25,102 nt of DNA from an uncultured Ruminococcus sp. GTDB lineage: Bacteria > Bacillota_A > Clostridia > Oscillospirales > Ruminococcaceae. The translations under genes were made by a program, and so were the position numbers. This document shows positions 1 through 7,264 of this stretch, piece by piece. Position 1 is the stretch's first letter, and every line of letters begins with the position of its first letter. Where the stretch lies: the NCBI GenBank assembly GCA_946629405.1, contig CAMOXW010000158.1, positions 1 through 25,102 of the forward strand, in the 5' to 3' direction. A model generated the notes under the pieces. That model made no database searches. It was not told where the DNA came from and was given only the letters and a program-made list of their open reading frames with translations.

Positions 1-100
1 AGGCATACTGACGTATGTCAAGGGATTTCTGTGCAAGATGACGGAAAATATCCAAGCAGATTCAGTACAAAGACGTCAGGCGGTCTTTGTGCGGTGTTGC
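1..100. other. Unassigned left edge with one hairpin
   Basis: Downstream flank of thrS. An 8-bp inverted repeat (ACAAAGAC at 67-74, GTCTTTGT at 83-90) can form a hairpin, but it lacks a clean T-tract. No gene is supported here, and the sequence is cut by the window edge. Confidence 0.3.
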
Positions 101-103
101 CTT

Positions 104-135
104 AAAAATCTCCCCCGCACAAACGCACGGGGGAG
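104..135 (-). terminator. Intrinsic terminator of thrS
   Basis: Read on the minus strand, CTCCCCCG (135-128) pairs with CGGGGGAG (117-110), followed by A and five T. It starts 6 nt after the thrS stop codon, so it ends the T-box/thrS transcript. Confidence 0.85.
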
Positions 136-141
136 GATATA

Positions 142-2082
142 TCAGAGCGTGTCGATAACGTCGAGGGAGTGCTCCTCGTTCATGGTGCGGAACATCTCGA
201 TGAACTTTTCGAGCGGATCATTTTTGAGCTGCTTATTGCCTCTGATATTGATAGAAACCTGATCGTTAGCAGCCTCGCTGTCGCCGATTATGACAACGTA
301 AGGGTCCTTGAAGTCCTTGAACTTTCTGATCTTGTTCTTCATATTGTCGTCGGTGTAGTCTGCCTCGGCTCTTATGCGGTTCTTTTTGAGCAGGTCAGCC
401 ACCTTCTTAGCGTAGTCGTTGTGCTCAGTGCGGATAGGCACGATGCCTACCTGCATAGGCGAGAGCCAGAACGGGAAAGCACCCTTGAAGTTCTCGGTGA
501 TGATGCCGATGAATCTCTCGAATGAGCCGAAAATAGCCCGGTGTATCATAACAGGCTGCTTCTCGGAGCCGTCGGATGCTATGTACTTCATTTTGAAGTT
601 GAGAGGAAGCTGGAAATCGAGCTGGATGGTGCCCATCTGCCACTCACGGCCGATAGCGTCCTTCATCTTGAGGTCTATCTTAGGACCGTAGAAAGCGCCG
701 TCGCCCTCGTTGAGCTCGTAGCCGTCGGGACCGTACTTGTCCTCGAGGATAGCCTTGAGGTCAGCCTCAGCCTTGTCCCAGACCTTGATATCGCCCATGA
801 AATCGTCCGGACGTGTGGAAAGCTCAGCTTTGTATTCAAGGCCGAAGGTATTGTACATCTCTGTAGCTATGTCCATGATATCGTTTATCTCGGAGGCTAT
901 CTGCTCCTCGGTAACGAGGATATGAGCGTCGTCCTGCCTGAACTGCTGAACACGGAAAAGACCGTTGAGCTCACCGGACTTCTCCTTGCGGTGGATGACG
1001 TCCACCTGGTTGAATTTGAGGGGGAGCTCCCTATAGGAGCGCTGTCTGTTCATGTATACCTTGATAGCATTAGGGCAGTTCATAGGCTTTGCACAGTAGA
1101 CCTCATTGTCCTCCTCGGCAGGTATAACGAACATACCGTCCTGATAGTGGTCCCAGTGTCCGGAGGTCACCCAGAGCTCCTTCTTTGAGAGCACAGGGCC
1201 GGAAATTTCAGTATAATTATGATCCTCGTGAACGCCTCTCCAGTATTCGAGAAGCGCATTAAAAAGCTTCCAGCCTCTCGGGAGCCAGTAGGGCATACCA
1301 GGAGCTGTGGGGTCGAACATAAAGAGTGAGAGCTCCTTGCCGAGCTTCTTGTGGTCGCGGAGCTTAGCCTCCTCTATCATCTTGATGTATTCGTCGAGCT
1401 GTGAAGACTTGGGGAAGGCAATAGCGTAAACACGGCTGAGCATCTTGTTGTTTTCGTTGCCTCTCCAGTAAGCTCCGGTGCATGAGAGCAGCTTGAAAGC
1501 CTTTACAGCGCCGGTAGACATGAGGTGGGGACCCGCGCAGAGGTCAGTGAATTCGCCCTGCTTGTAGAACGAGATAGGCTCGCCCTTGCCAACGTGCTCC
1601 TCGCAGAGTTCGACCTTGTATGGCTCCTCCATTTCCCTGAGCTTTGCAACAGCATCCGCCGGGGCAAGCTCGAACTGCTCAAGAGCGAGGTCCTCTTTGA
1701 CTATCTTCTTCATCTCGGCCTCGATCTTTTCAAGCTCCTCCTGAGTGAATGGCTTTTCGAGGTCGAAGTCGTAGTAGAAGCCGTTGTCGATAGCGGGGCC
1801 GATAGCCAGCTTTGCAGAGGGATAGAGCCTCTTGACAGCCTGTGCCATGATGTGTGAAGCTGTGTGCCAGAAGGTCTTTTTGCCGTCGAGGGTATCGAAG
1901 GTACATACCTCGAAGCTGCAGTCGCTGTCAACGACTGTGCGGAGGTCCTTTACCTCACCGTTTATTTTTACGCAGCAGGCAGCCTTGTAAAGGCCCATGC
2001 CTATGCCCTTGATTATTTCTCCGGCAGGCATAGATCCCTCGATCTCGCGGACGCTTCCGTCCTTTAATGTAAGCTTTATCAT
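142..2082 (-). CDS. thrS: Threonyl-tRNA synthetase
   Basis: Cytoplasmic class II aminoacyl-tRNA synthetase that charges tRNA-Thr with threonine. The 646 residues match the usual full length. Domains in order: an N-terminal TGS domain (about residues 1-62); an editing domain with the HxxxH pair (H73, H77) and the CxGPH motif (C182, H186) used to remove mischarged serine; the catalytic core with MNCP, where C336 is the expected zinc ligand, and H387; and a C-terminal anticodon-binding domain. The ATG start is preceded by AAAAGGAG at 8-nt spacing. It is the second gene after a threonine-specific T-box leader, so its expression should rise when tRNA-Thr is uncharged. A 194-bp gap with a short repeat separates it from the upstream small gene. 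No independent strong promoter is visible in that gap. Family assignment is very secure; T-box control is inferred from position and specifier. Confidence 0.97.
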   Translation of the reverse strand: MIKLTLKDGSVREIEGSMPAGEIIKGIGMGLYKAACCVKINGEVKDLRTVVDSDCSFEVCTFDTLDGKKTFWHTASHIMAQAVKRLYPSAKLAIGPAIDNGFYYDFDLEKPFTQEELEKIEAEMKKIVKEDLALEQFELAPADAVAKLREMEEPYKVELCEEHVGKGEPISFYKQGEFTDLCAGPHLMSTGAVKAFKLLSCTGAYWRGNENNKMLSRVYAIAFPKSSQLDEYIKMIEEAKLRDHKKLGKELSLFMFDPTAPGMPYWLPRGWKLFNALLEYWRGVHEDHNYTEISGPVLSKKELWVTSGHWDHYQDGMFVIPAEEDNEVYCAKPMNCPNAIKVYMNRQRSYRELPLKFNQVDVIHRKEKSGELNGLFRVQQFRQDDAHILVTEEQIASEINDIMDIATEMYNTFGLEYKAELSTRPDDFMGDIKVWDKAEADLKAILEDKYGPDGYELNEGDGAFYGPKIDLKMKDAIGREWQMGTIQLDFQLPLNFKMKYIASDGSEKQPVMIHRAIFGSFERFIGIITENFKGAFPFWLSPMQVGIVPIRTEHNDYAKKVADLLKKNRIRAEADYTDDNMKNKIRKFKDFKDPYVVIIGDSEAANDQVSINIRGNKQLKNDPLEKFIEMFRTMNEEHSLDVIDTL

Positions 2083-2100
2083 GATGATCTCTCCTTTTGA

Positions 2101-2140
2101 TAATTAATAATTTTTAATGCGTAATGCGTAATTATTTAAA
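2101..2140. repeat. AT-rich short repeat with tandem GTAATGC heptamers
   Basis: This lies in the 194-bp gap before thrS. It contains a tandem TAATGCG-type heptamer (about 2115-2132) flanked by TTAATAATT and AATTATT, giving imperfect dyad symmetry. From memory, similar 'aattacgcattacgcatta' strings recur in intergenic regions of this group, but I cannot count copies here. The remainder of the gap (2141-2276) includes a GC-rich hairpin (GCGGGG/CCCCGC, about 2258-2272) and no gene. Confidence 0.4.
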
Positions 2141-2276
2141 TTTGGAATTGCAGTGCCGCCCATACGGGGGACGGATTTAAAGTTAGCTGCCGTGTGCGAT
2201 CAGGGAAGCAGCCTTCTGCTATAACAGAGCGAGTTTACGAGCGGCAACGTGGAAGCCCGCGGGGGCTCCCCGCTGG

Positions 2277-2654
2277 TCACGCATTTCCGGTTATCTCGAA
2301 CTCATCGCCGAACAGCTCGATATGGAGCGGGTCAGGCATATAGCCGTCAAAGCTGTCGGCGTCAATACAGACTACGATCTCATCCTCGTCGATATCGACG
2401 TAGATATTTTCCAGCGAGAGGTTGTTTTCAAGGGTATCAGCGCTGCCGCCCTCATAGCAGCCCTCGTCGGTGATAAGCCGGGCGATGAGCTTTTTGCTTG
2501 CATCGAGCTTCGCCAGCTTTTCGGCTATAGCAGGGAGGTTGTCCATAATATCGGACTCCGACTCGACGTAAAACCGCACTGTACGGACATTGTCCCAGAG
2601 CTTGTAGGGCAGCTCGAAGGCTTCCTCCTGCTCATTGTATTTTATATTGCTCAA
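2277..2654 (-). CDS. Acidic 125-aa protein of unknown function in the T-box/thrS unit
   Basis: I do not recognise the family. The reading frame extends upstream into the T-box terminator, but translation almost certainly starts at the TTG at 2654. That codon follows a strong AGGAGGTGAGAA ribosome-binding site and gives an N-terminus MSNIKYNEQ. The 125-residue product is soluble and strongly acidic, with many Asp and Glu in its second half and a likely alpha/beta pattern. It has no signal peptide, membrane segment or obvious metal or nucleotide motif. It is the first gene after the threonine T-box terminator and precedes thrS, so it should be induced by threonine starvation together with thrS. 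Its location suggests a role linked to threonine or translation, but nothing in the protein itself shows that. The strong ribosome-binding site and the fit to the leader make the gene itself convincing. Confidence 0.8.
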   Translation of the reverse strand: MSNIKYNEQEEAFELPYKLWDNVRTVRFYVESESDIMDNLPAIAEKLAKLDASKKLIARLITDEGCYEGGSADTLENNLSLENIYVDIDEDEIVVCIDADSFDGYMPDPLHIELFGDEFEITGNA

Positions 2655-2677
2655 ATTCTCACCTCCTGCGGCGGAGC

Positions 2678-2920
2678 GAAAAAACAAAAAGCCCCTCACG
2701 CCTGTGGTCAGGCACAAGGGACGATAGTTACCGCGGTTCCACCCTGATTCACACGGAGCTTGCTCCGCATCTCATTGGCTCTGTAACGGGAGCAGCCGGC
2801 GCTTATTGGGCGCACTCGGAGGTGGTCGGTACCTGCCTTGCCATACAGCCTTGCACCGGACGGCTGCTCTCTGGAATGACGCTGCGGCGGGGACCTTCCT
2901 CGTCATAGTTTTTGCATATT
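2678..2920 (-). promoter_or_regulatory. Threonine T-box leader (riboswitch) with terminator
   Basis: Minus-strand leader of about 240 nt. Visible parts: Stem I with the AGAGAG and GGTGCAAG apical elements (about 2850-2870); a specifier loop in which ACC (2826-2824), a threonine codon, is followed by A and then a CCTC strand that pairs with GAGG near the 5' end, the same layout as the Bacillus glyQS leader; the T-box motif AGGGTGGAACCGCGG (2745-2731), whose UGG-type bulge pairs with the uncharged tRNA 3' end; and a terminator hairpin (CCCTTGTGCCTG with CAGGCGTGAGGGG, 2720-2692) followed by GCTTTTTGTTTTTT. Uncharged tRNA-Thr should favour the antiterminator and allow transcription of the 125-aa gene and thrS. 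The T-box class is certain; the exact specifier is inferred by alignment from memory and agrees with downstream thrS. Confidence 0.93.
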
Positions 2921-2926
2921 GTACTT

Positions 2927-2955
2927 ATCATACCACATCTTCCGGCGTTTGTCAA
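2927..2955 (-). promoter_or_regulatory. Sigma-A promoter of the T-box/thrS unit
   Basis: Minus-strand TTGACA (2955-2950), 17-nt spacer, TATGAT (2932-2927) preceded by TGG (extended -10). The predicted start, about 2920, lies just before Stem I of the T-box. Confidence 0.85.
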
Positions 2956-2974
2956 GTACCTGTTTTGCGGACGG

Positions 2975-3005
2975 CAAAGAAAAAAGCCCCCGGATTAACG
3001 GGGGC
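2975..3005 (-). terminator. Intrinsic terminator of the SleB-like gene
   Basis: Minus-strand GCCCCCG (3005-2999) pairs with CGGGGGC (2992-2986), followed by TTTTTTCTTT. It separates the hydrolase gene from the T-box promoter only about 20 nt further on. Confidence 0.85.
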
Positions 3006-3048
3006 GTTGATCTGTTAGCATTTTTTCTCAGTGAAGGGCTTATGCCGA

Positions 3049-3954
3049 TCAGCTGAAGTGGTTCTGGTATCCGTCACCCCAGAAATAGAGGTAACCGTGA
3101 CTGAACTGTGAGGGATCGCTGAAATAAAGTCTTACGGCGTTCTTGCAGGCCTCAGTGCAGTACGACACATAGTAGCCGCCGAAGGCGTAGGACGGAGCTC
3201 CCGTGAACTGGTTGGGCTGTGAAAGAACAGCGGTAACTGTATTCGGGAACAGGGGGCTGTAGACGCGGTTCATGATAACCTCAACGACCTTTGCTTTGTC
3301 GTATTCGCTTATCCATGAGCATCCGGCCTCGTGTGCAACAACGTTGCAGAGTATCACGAAATCGCTGTCGGATATCGGTAGTGCAGCAGAAGTTGTTGCG
3401 GGTGCGGTTGTAGTAACAGCTGTGGTAGTAGTGGCAGCTGTTGTAGTGGTGGTTGTCGTAGTAGTTGTGGCAGACGTCGTAGTAGTTGTCGTTGTTTCGG
3501 ACGTCGTAGTTACAGCGGGAGCTGTAGAGGTGGTCACAGCCGTTTTGTCTGAGGATTCAAAGTAAGAGTCGGAGTCGTTTTTATCTATGCTCAGCTGAAC
3601 GCCATAGTAAACGGACATTTCCTTGCTGAAGCCCTCCTCCTCTGTGAAGAACTCTTCCTCCTCTTTTTCCTCTGCCTCAGAAGGAGCCTCTGTGGCCTCA
3701 ACTGCAGCAGCGGCGGCGGTGGTAGTAATATTCTGTTTTGTAGTAGTTTGCGGTAAAGTGGTAACGATCGCGGTTGTTGTGCTAACAGAAGTTACATTTG
3801 CAGCGGTTGTCATTGCTTCACTTGCGGGCTCTTCGATTTCCACGTTATTACCTGTACTGATATCAGGTGTCGCCTTGAAAGCGATACCCAACCCGCCTAA
3901 CAGACAAACAGTTACAGCTCCGAAGACAGTCGCTACGTTTTTTGCTTCTCTCAT
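3049..3954 (-). CDS. Secreted Thr-rich SleB-like cell-wall hydrolase
   Basis: Predicted extracytoplasmic peptidoglycan hydrolase of the SleB/CwlJ (Hydrolase_2) type. The chosen ATG at 3954 has AAAGGATGA upstream and gives 301 residues beginning MREAKNV; the longer frame adds 38 residues with no support. Order: an N-terminal signal or membrane anchor (about 5-27); a low-complexity Thr/Ala/Glu linker (about 40-190) with an almost pure Thr tract at residues 153-186; then the catalytic domain (about 197-301). The motif VVAHEAG holds the presumed catalytic E209, followed by the family pattern VVEVIMNRV and FPNTV..VLSQPNQF. The long linker suggests the domain is displayed across or outside the wall. 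In spore formers SleB acts in germination, but Thr-linker versions also occur in vegetative cells, so a role in wall remodelling is an inference. Own promoter (4011-4039) and own terminator: a single-gene unit. Confidence 0.88.
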   Translation of the reverse strand: MREAKNVATVFGAVTVCLLGGLGIAFKATPDISTGNNVEIEEPASEAMTTAANVTSVSTTTAIVTTLPQTTTKQNITTTAAAAAVEATEAPSEAEEKEEEEFFTEEEGFSKEMSVYYGVQLSIDKNDSDSYFESSDKTAVTTSTAPAVTTTSETTTTTTTSATTTTTTTTTTAATTTTAVTTTAPATTSAALPISDSDFVILCNVVAHEAGCSWISEYDKAKVVEVIMNRVYSPLFPNTVTAVLSQPNQFTGAPSYAFGGYYVSYCTEACKNAVRLYFSDPSQFSHGYLYFWGDGYQNHFS

Positions 3955-4010
3955 CAACTCATCCTTTCGTATAAATGAAACATTTGCGGTCCAATTTCTG
4001 AACCGTGCTA

Positions 4011-4039
4011 ATGATACCATATTTGGCTGGAAATGGCAA
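4011..4039 (-). promoter_or_regulatory. Promoter of the SleB-like gene
   Basis: Minus-strand TTGCCA (4039-4034), 17-nt spacer, TATCAT (4016-4011). The predicted leader to the ATG at 3954 is about 50 nt. Confidence 0.7.
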
Positions 4040-4421
4040 TACTTTTGAAGATTTTTCCATTTTGTCAACGAAAATGGAGGGCGAAAACAGTGACATTCGT
4101 GTAAAATGGCACATATTATATGTACAAACTATTTCTAAAATGTAAATTAAGTATTTCCAAAGCAAAATAAATAACATCTAAAAATTACAAACCAGTAACA
4201 ATTGGAACAGCTTTGTTATCAACTCTCAGTATAATCTGACCTGTTTTTATCAGCCATTAACCCTCTCAGCAGGCGCCTAAAAGTCTCCGGAAAACTTATT
4301 TTCAGGCACTTGCGGACATTTTACCTCCCTGTAAAATATTATTCAGCCGTTCCGGAAAAAATGACAATGTGGTTAAATTTTATCCGGACAGACATAATTA
4401 TGATAGGGTAAAAATCAACAA
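4040..4421. other. AT-rich intergenic region, no gene seen
   Basis: About 380 bases between the SleB-like promoter and the glyS terminator. It holds a TTGACA at about 4062-4067 with no well-spaced -10, and a good ribosome-binding site (GGGAGGTAAA on the minus strand near 4330-4340) leading only to a five-codon frame. I could not fit a known riboswitch or small RNA. Confidence 0.4.
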
Positions 4422-4447
4422 AAGGGGCAGTCTGAAGACTGCCCCTT
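4411..4447 (-). terminator. Intrinsic terminator of glyS
   Basis: A perfect 11-bp stem (AAGGGGCAGTC at 4422-4432 with GACTGCCCCTT at 4437-4447) and a 4-nt loop, followed on the minus strand by TTTTGTTGATTTTT. The plus side also carries A/T runs, so it may work in both directions. Confidence 0.85.
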
Positions 4448-4478
4448 AAAAATATCACTTTTTTGCTGTAGCTTACGC

Positions 4479-5885
4479 TCAGAACTGTATTCTTGCCTCG
4501 ATATAAGCCACGAGATCGTCGATAGCAACTCTCTCCTGCTGCATGGTGTCACGGTCGCGGACGGTCACGCAGTTGTCCTTCTCAAGTGTATCGAAGTCGT
4601 ATGTGATGCAGAAAGGTGTACCTATCTCATCCTGACGGCGGTATCTCTTTCCGATAGTGCCGGTCTCGTCAAAGTCCACCATGAACCTCTTGGAGAGCAT
4701 ATCATATACCTCCTCAGCCTTAGGCGAAAGCTTTTTCACAAGCGGCAGGACCGCACACTTGAACGGAGCAAGAGCCGGGTGGAAGTGCATTACTGTGCGG
4801 ACTTCCTTCTTTTCGTTGCCGTTCTTATCAGTTGAAACGAGTTCCTCCTCGTCGTAAGCCTCAGTCACAACCGAGAGGAAAAGTCTCTCAACGCCGAGCG
4901 AGGGCTCGATAACGTAGGGGATGTACTTCTCGTTTGTCTCAGGATCAAAGTATTCGAGGGATTTTCCGCTTGTATTTATGTGCTGCGTAAGGTCGTAGTC
5001 AGTTCTGTCAGCAACGCCCCAGAGCTCACCCCAGCCGAACGGGAACAGGTACTCAAAGTCTGTTGTTGCCTTTGAATAGAAGCAGAGCTCCTCCTGATCG
5101 TGGTCGCGCAGACGGAGGTTTTCCTCCTTCAGGCCGAGTGTGAGGAGGAAGTTCTTGCAGTAGCTTCTCCAGTAGTCGAACCACTCAAGGTCAGTGCCGG
5201 GCTTGCAGAAGAACTCGAGCTCCATCTGCTCAAATTCTCTTACGCGGAAGATGAAGTTTCCGGGAGTTATCTCGTTACGGAAGGACTTGCCGACCTGTGC
5301 AACGCCGAAAGGAACCTTTTTACGGGTAGTTCTCTGGATATTTGCGAAGTTTACGAAGATACCCTGAGCTGTCTCGGGACGGAGATAGAGCTCGCTCTTA
5401 CTGTCCTCGGTAACGCCCTGGAAGGTCTTGAACATAAGGTTGAACTGGCGGATATCTGTGAAGTTGTGCTTTCCGCAGTTGGGGCAAACGATATTCTTCT
5501 CATTTATATAGTCCATCATTTTCTCGTTAGACCAGCCTGCAACGTTGGTACCGTCGAAATCCTCGATGAGGTTATCGGCACGGTGGCGGGTCTTGCACTC
5601 CTTACAGTCCATGAGCGGGTCTGAGAAGCCGCCGATATGACCGGAAGCCACCCATGTCTGGGGGTTCATGAGGATAGCGGAGTCAAGTCCGACGTTGTAC
5701 TTGTTCTCCTGAACGAATTTTTTGAGCCACGCCTTCTTGATGTTGTTTTTCAGCTCAACACCGAGCGGGCCGTAGTCCCATGTATTTGCGAGACCGCCGT
5801 ATATTTCTGAGCCGGGATATACAAAGCCCTTTGATTTGCAAAGGTCAACGATCCTGTCCATGATCTTTTCACTGTTTTTGAGCAT
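4479..5885 (-). CDS. glyS: Glycyl-tRNA synthetase, alpha2 dimer type
   Basis: Cytoplasmic class II synthetase that charges tRNA-Gly. At 468 residues it is the single-chain alpha2 type, not the two-subunit glyQ/glyS form. Visible features: the N-terminal segment with [14 protein letters not shown] and WDYGPLG; a Cys-rich insertion with CKEC and CPNC pairs that probably binds zinc; motif 2 around [19 protein letters not shown]; the late motif with [10 protein letters not shown]; and a C-terminal anticodon-binding domain ending near ARIQF. The ATG is preceded by GAGG at 9-nt spacing. It is a single-gene unit with a consensus promoter 49 nt upstream and a strong terminator. Unlike thrS, the leader is too short (about 40 nt) for a T-box, so tRNA-dependent control is not expected. 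Confidence 0.96.
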   Translation of the reverse strand: MLKNSEKIMDRIVDLCKSKGFVYPGSEIYGGLANTWDYGPLGVELKNNIKKAWLKKFVQENKYNVGLDSAILMNPQTWVASGHIGGFSDPLMDCKECKTRHRADNLIEDFDGTNVAGWSNEKMMDYINEKNIVCPNCGKHNFTDIRQFNLMFKTFQGVTEDSKSELYLRPETAQGIFVNFANIQRTTRKKVPFGVAQVGKSFRNEITPGNFIFRVREFEQMELEFFCKPGTDLEWFDYWRSYCKNFLLTLGLKEENLRLRDHDQEELCFYSKATTDFEYLFPFGWGELWGVADRTDYDLTQHINTSGKSLEYFDPETNEKYIPYVIEPSLGVERLFLSVVTEAYDEEELVSTDKNGNEKKEVRTVMHFHPALAPFKCAVLPLVKKLSPKAEEVYDMLSKRFMVDFDETGTIGKRYRRQDEIGTPFCITYDFDTLEKDNCVTVRDRDTMQQERVAIDDLVAYIEARIQF

Positions 5886-5933
5886 AATGAAACCTCATTT
5901 CAATGTTTTTTCCGGTAATACCGTACCTATTAT

Positions 5934-5962
5934 ATTGTAAGACAAAATCCTGTAATTGTCAA
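5934..5962 (-). promoter_or_regulatory. Sigma-A promoter of glyS
   Basis: Minus-strand TTGACA (5962-5957), 17-nt spacer, TACAAT (5939-5934). It diverges from the SRP RNA promoter 61 nt away. Confidence 0.88.
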
Positions 5963-6023
5963 GCCCCCTATTTGGCAATGCGGGCAGTGAGCAGCTCTGG
6001 TTGTCAATTCCTGAAATTTCCTC

Positions 6024-6052
6024 TTGACAAATCCGAAACGGTATGTTATAAT
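6024..6052 (+). promoter_or_regulatory. Strong promoter of the SRP RNA
   Basis: TTGACA (6024-6029), 17-nt spacer, TATAAT (6047-6052): a perfect consensus, as expected for an abundant RNA. Predicted start about 6059. Confidence 0.92.
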
Positions 6053-6059
6053 ATAGTAT

Positions 6060-6226
6060 AGAGCGTATGTCTGCTCGATCAATTCAGAAGAAATTCCGAA
6101 ATATAGATGTGTGGGCCCTGTGCAACATCGCCCCGTGAACCATGTCAGGCGGGAGACCGAGCAGCATTAAGCGGATCGCTTTGTGTGCCGCAGTAAGCCC
6201 GCACATCTATGTTCCGGAATTTTTTT
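6060..6226 (+). ncRNA. ffs: Signal recognition particle RNA (4.5S/scRNA type)
   Basis: RNA scaffold of the signal recognition particle, binding Ffh to target membrane proteins. The diagnostic domain IV is clear: GTCAGG, then CGG-GAGA-CCG (3-bp stem with a GNRA tetraloop, about 6150-6159), then AGCAGC, the asymmetric loop bound by Ffh. Long flanking strands pair (ATAGATGTG with CACATCTAT, TGGGC with GCCCG, AATTCCG with CGGAATT, about 6092-6116 against 6197-6221) and run into seven T, so the closing helix doubles as the terminator. The 5' part (6060-6090) contains a small GAGC/GCTC hairpin. The exact mature ends are not defined by sequence alone. The position just before the dnaX-ybaB-recR region matches the scr-dnaX order of other Bacillota. 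Confidence 0.9.
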
Positions 6227-6258
6227 CCGTATTTACCAGAAAGAGAGGAGAGTGCTCC

Positions 6259-7188
6259 ATGTTTTTCACACTTGCAGCAAGACGTACAAGACGTGTCATG
6301 ATATCACTGAAAAGATCAGCTGTCAGAGCACTTGCCCTTGATGCTGTGCTTACCGCCGGAGCTTTTGCTGTGTACAGCCTCGCCGCCGGCAAGCAGAGTA
6401 TACTCCTGAACGAGGCACTTCTGCTGATGCTGGCACTTTTTCTGCCGTTATGGATGCTGTTCTTCATGCTTGAAATAAGGAAATACGGGCTGAAGATCTT
6501 CCACCGCTACGATGAGGATATTATCGGCGGTGCCTTCACCGGGCTTGACCGGAAATCGCGTATCTTCGAGGCAGGAGTACACACCTTCCACTCGGGCGAT
6601 TTCAGGGGAGCACTTGAGATATTCACTGAGCTTGACGCCTCCGATCTTCCGAGAAACCGCGAGGAGCAGGCTGTAGTTTCGTTCTACCGCGCACGCTGCT
6701 ACCAGATAATGGGGATCTACCCTAACGCCCTGATAAACTATGAGAAGGCTGAGGACAACGGATTTGAGCTTGCCGAAATGCCTTTGTTCAAGGCGCGGTG
6801 CCTGTCCGAGAGCGGAGACACAAAGCACGCTGTTGAGATACTTTCAAGGCTCATCGACACCGACCACCACTACAGCAGCCGCGCACGCTGTGAGATCGGA
6901 AATATCTATCTCAAGCTCAACGACGGCGCAAACGCCCTCAAATGGTACAGCGAGGCGATCGAGCGCCGTGAGAGCTATGCCCTTGCACTCGGCGGAGCGG
7001 CGGTGGCTTATAACCTGCTCGGCGATTTTGACAAGGGTACGGAGCATTTCCGGCTTGCGATGCTGAACAATATCGAGGACCCGGAGGGCTTTACCAATTA
7101 TTATGAGGAGGTTCAGGCGGCCATCCTGCTCAGCAGGATGCGGGATCCGGGCGAATGCCACGCCGATCCTCAGGCGGACAGAACGTGA
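6259..7188 (+). CDS. Membrane-anchored TPR protein, function unknown
   Basis: 309 residues from the ATG at 6259, which follows AGAGAGGAG at good spacing. The longer frame would begin inside the SRP RNA and is rejected. Two hydrophobic segments lie near the N-terminus (about 22-41 and 48-72), then a largely soluble part (about 95-290) made of helical pairs typical of tetratricopeptide repeats, for example FHSGDFRGALEIF, MGIYPNALINYEKA, SGDTKHAVEILSRL, LNDGANALKWYSEAI and LGDFDKGTEHFRLA. TPR arrays bind partner proteins; no catalytic motif is seen. The gene sits between the SRP RNA and dnaX, a position normally without a gene in Bacillus, and has no visible promoter of its own after the SRP RNA terminator. 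It may rely on read-through. A partner or role cannot be named from sequence. Confidence 0.85.
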   Translation: MFFTLAARRTRRVMISLKRSAVRALALDAVLTAGAFAVYSLAAGKQSILLNEALLLMLALFLPLWMLFFMLEIRKYGLKIFHRYDEDIIGGAFTGLDRKSRIFEAGVHTFHSGDFRGALEIFTELDASDLPRNREEQAVVSFYRARCYQIMGIYPNALINYEKAEDNGFELAEMPLFKARCLSESGDTKHAVEILSRLIDTDHHYSSRARCEIGNIYLKLNDGANALKWYSEAIERRESYALALGGAAVAYNLLGDFDKGTEHFRLAMLNNIEDPEGFTNYYEEVQAAILLSRMRDPGECHADPQADRT

Positions 7189-7264
7189 GGACTTAGGCTC
7201 AGCCGGAACCTGAAAGGATCACATGGGCAGGATATATCTACTGCTCAATATGGGAGGGAATGCG

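Noticed and set aside
2195..2235. Possible separate thrS promoter (TTGCCG-like and TATAG-like elements, minus strand)
   Set aside because: The match is weak at both hexamers, and the upstream T-box promoter explains thrS well.
3272..3565. Valine-rich open frame on the plus strand
   Set aside because: It is the antisense of the Thr codon tract in the SleB-like gene and has no ribosome-binding site.
4310..4345. Five-codon frame after a good ribosome-binding site on the minus strand
   Set aside because: It is too short to support as a gene and has no downstream partner or attenuator nearby.
5886..5933. Possible T-box before glyS
   Set aside because: The leader is only about 40 nt and has no T-box motif or terminator.
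6142..6258. N-terminal extension of the TPR protein
   Set aside because: These codons lie inside the SRP RNA and terminator; the ATG at 6259 has the proper ribosome-binding site.
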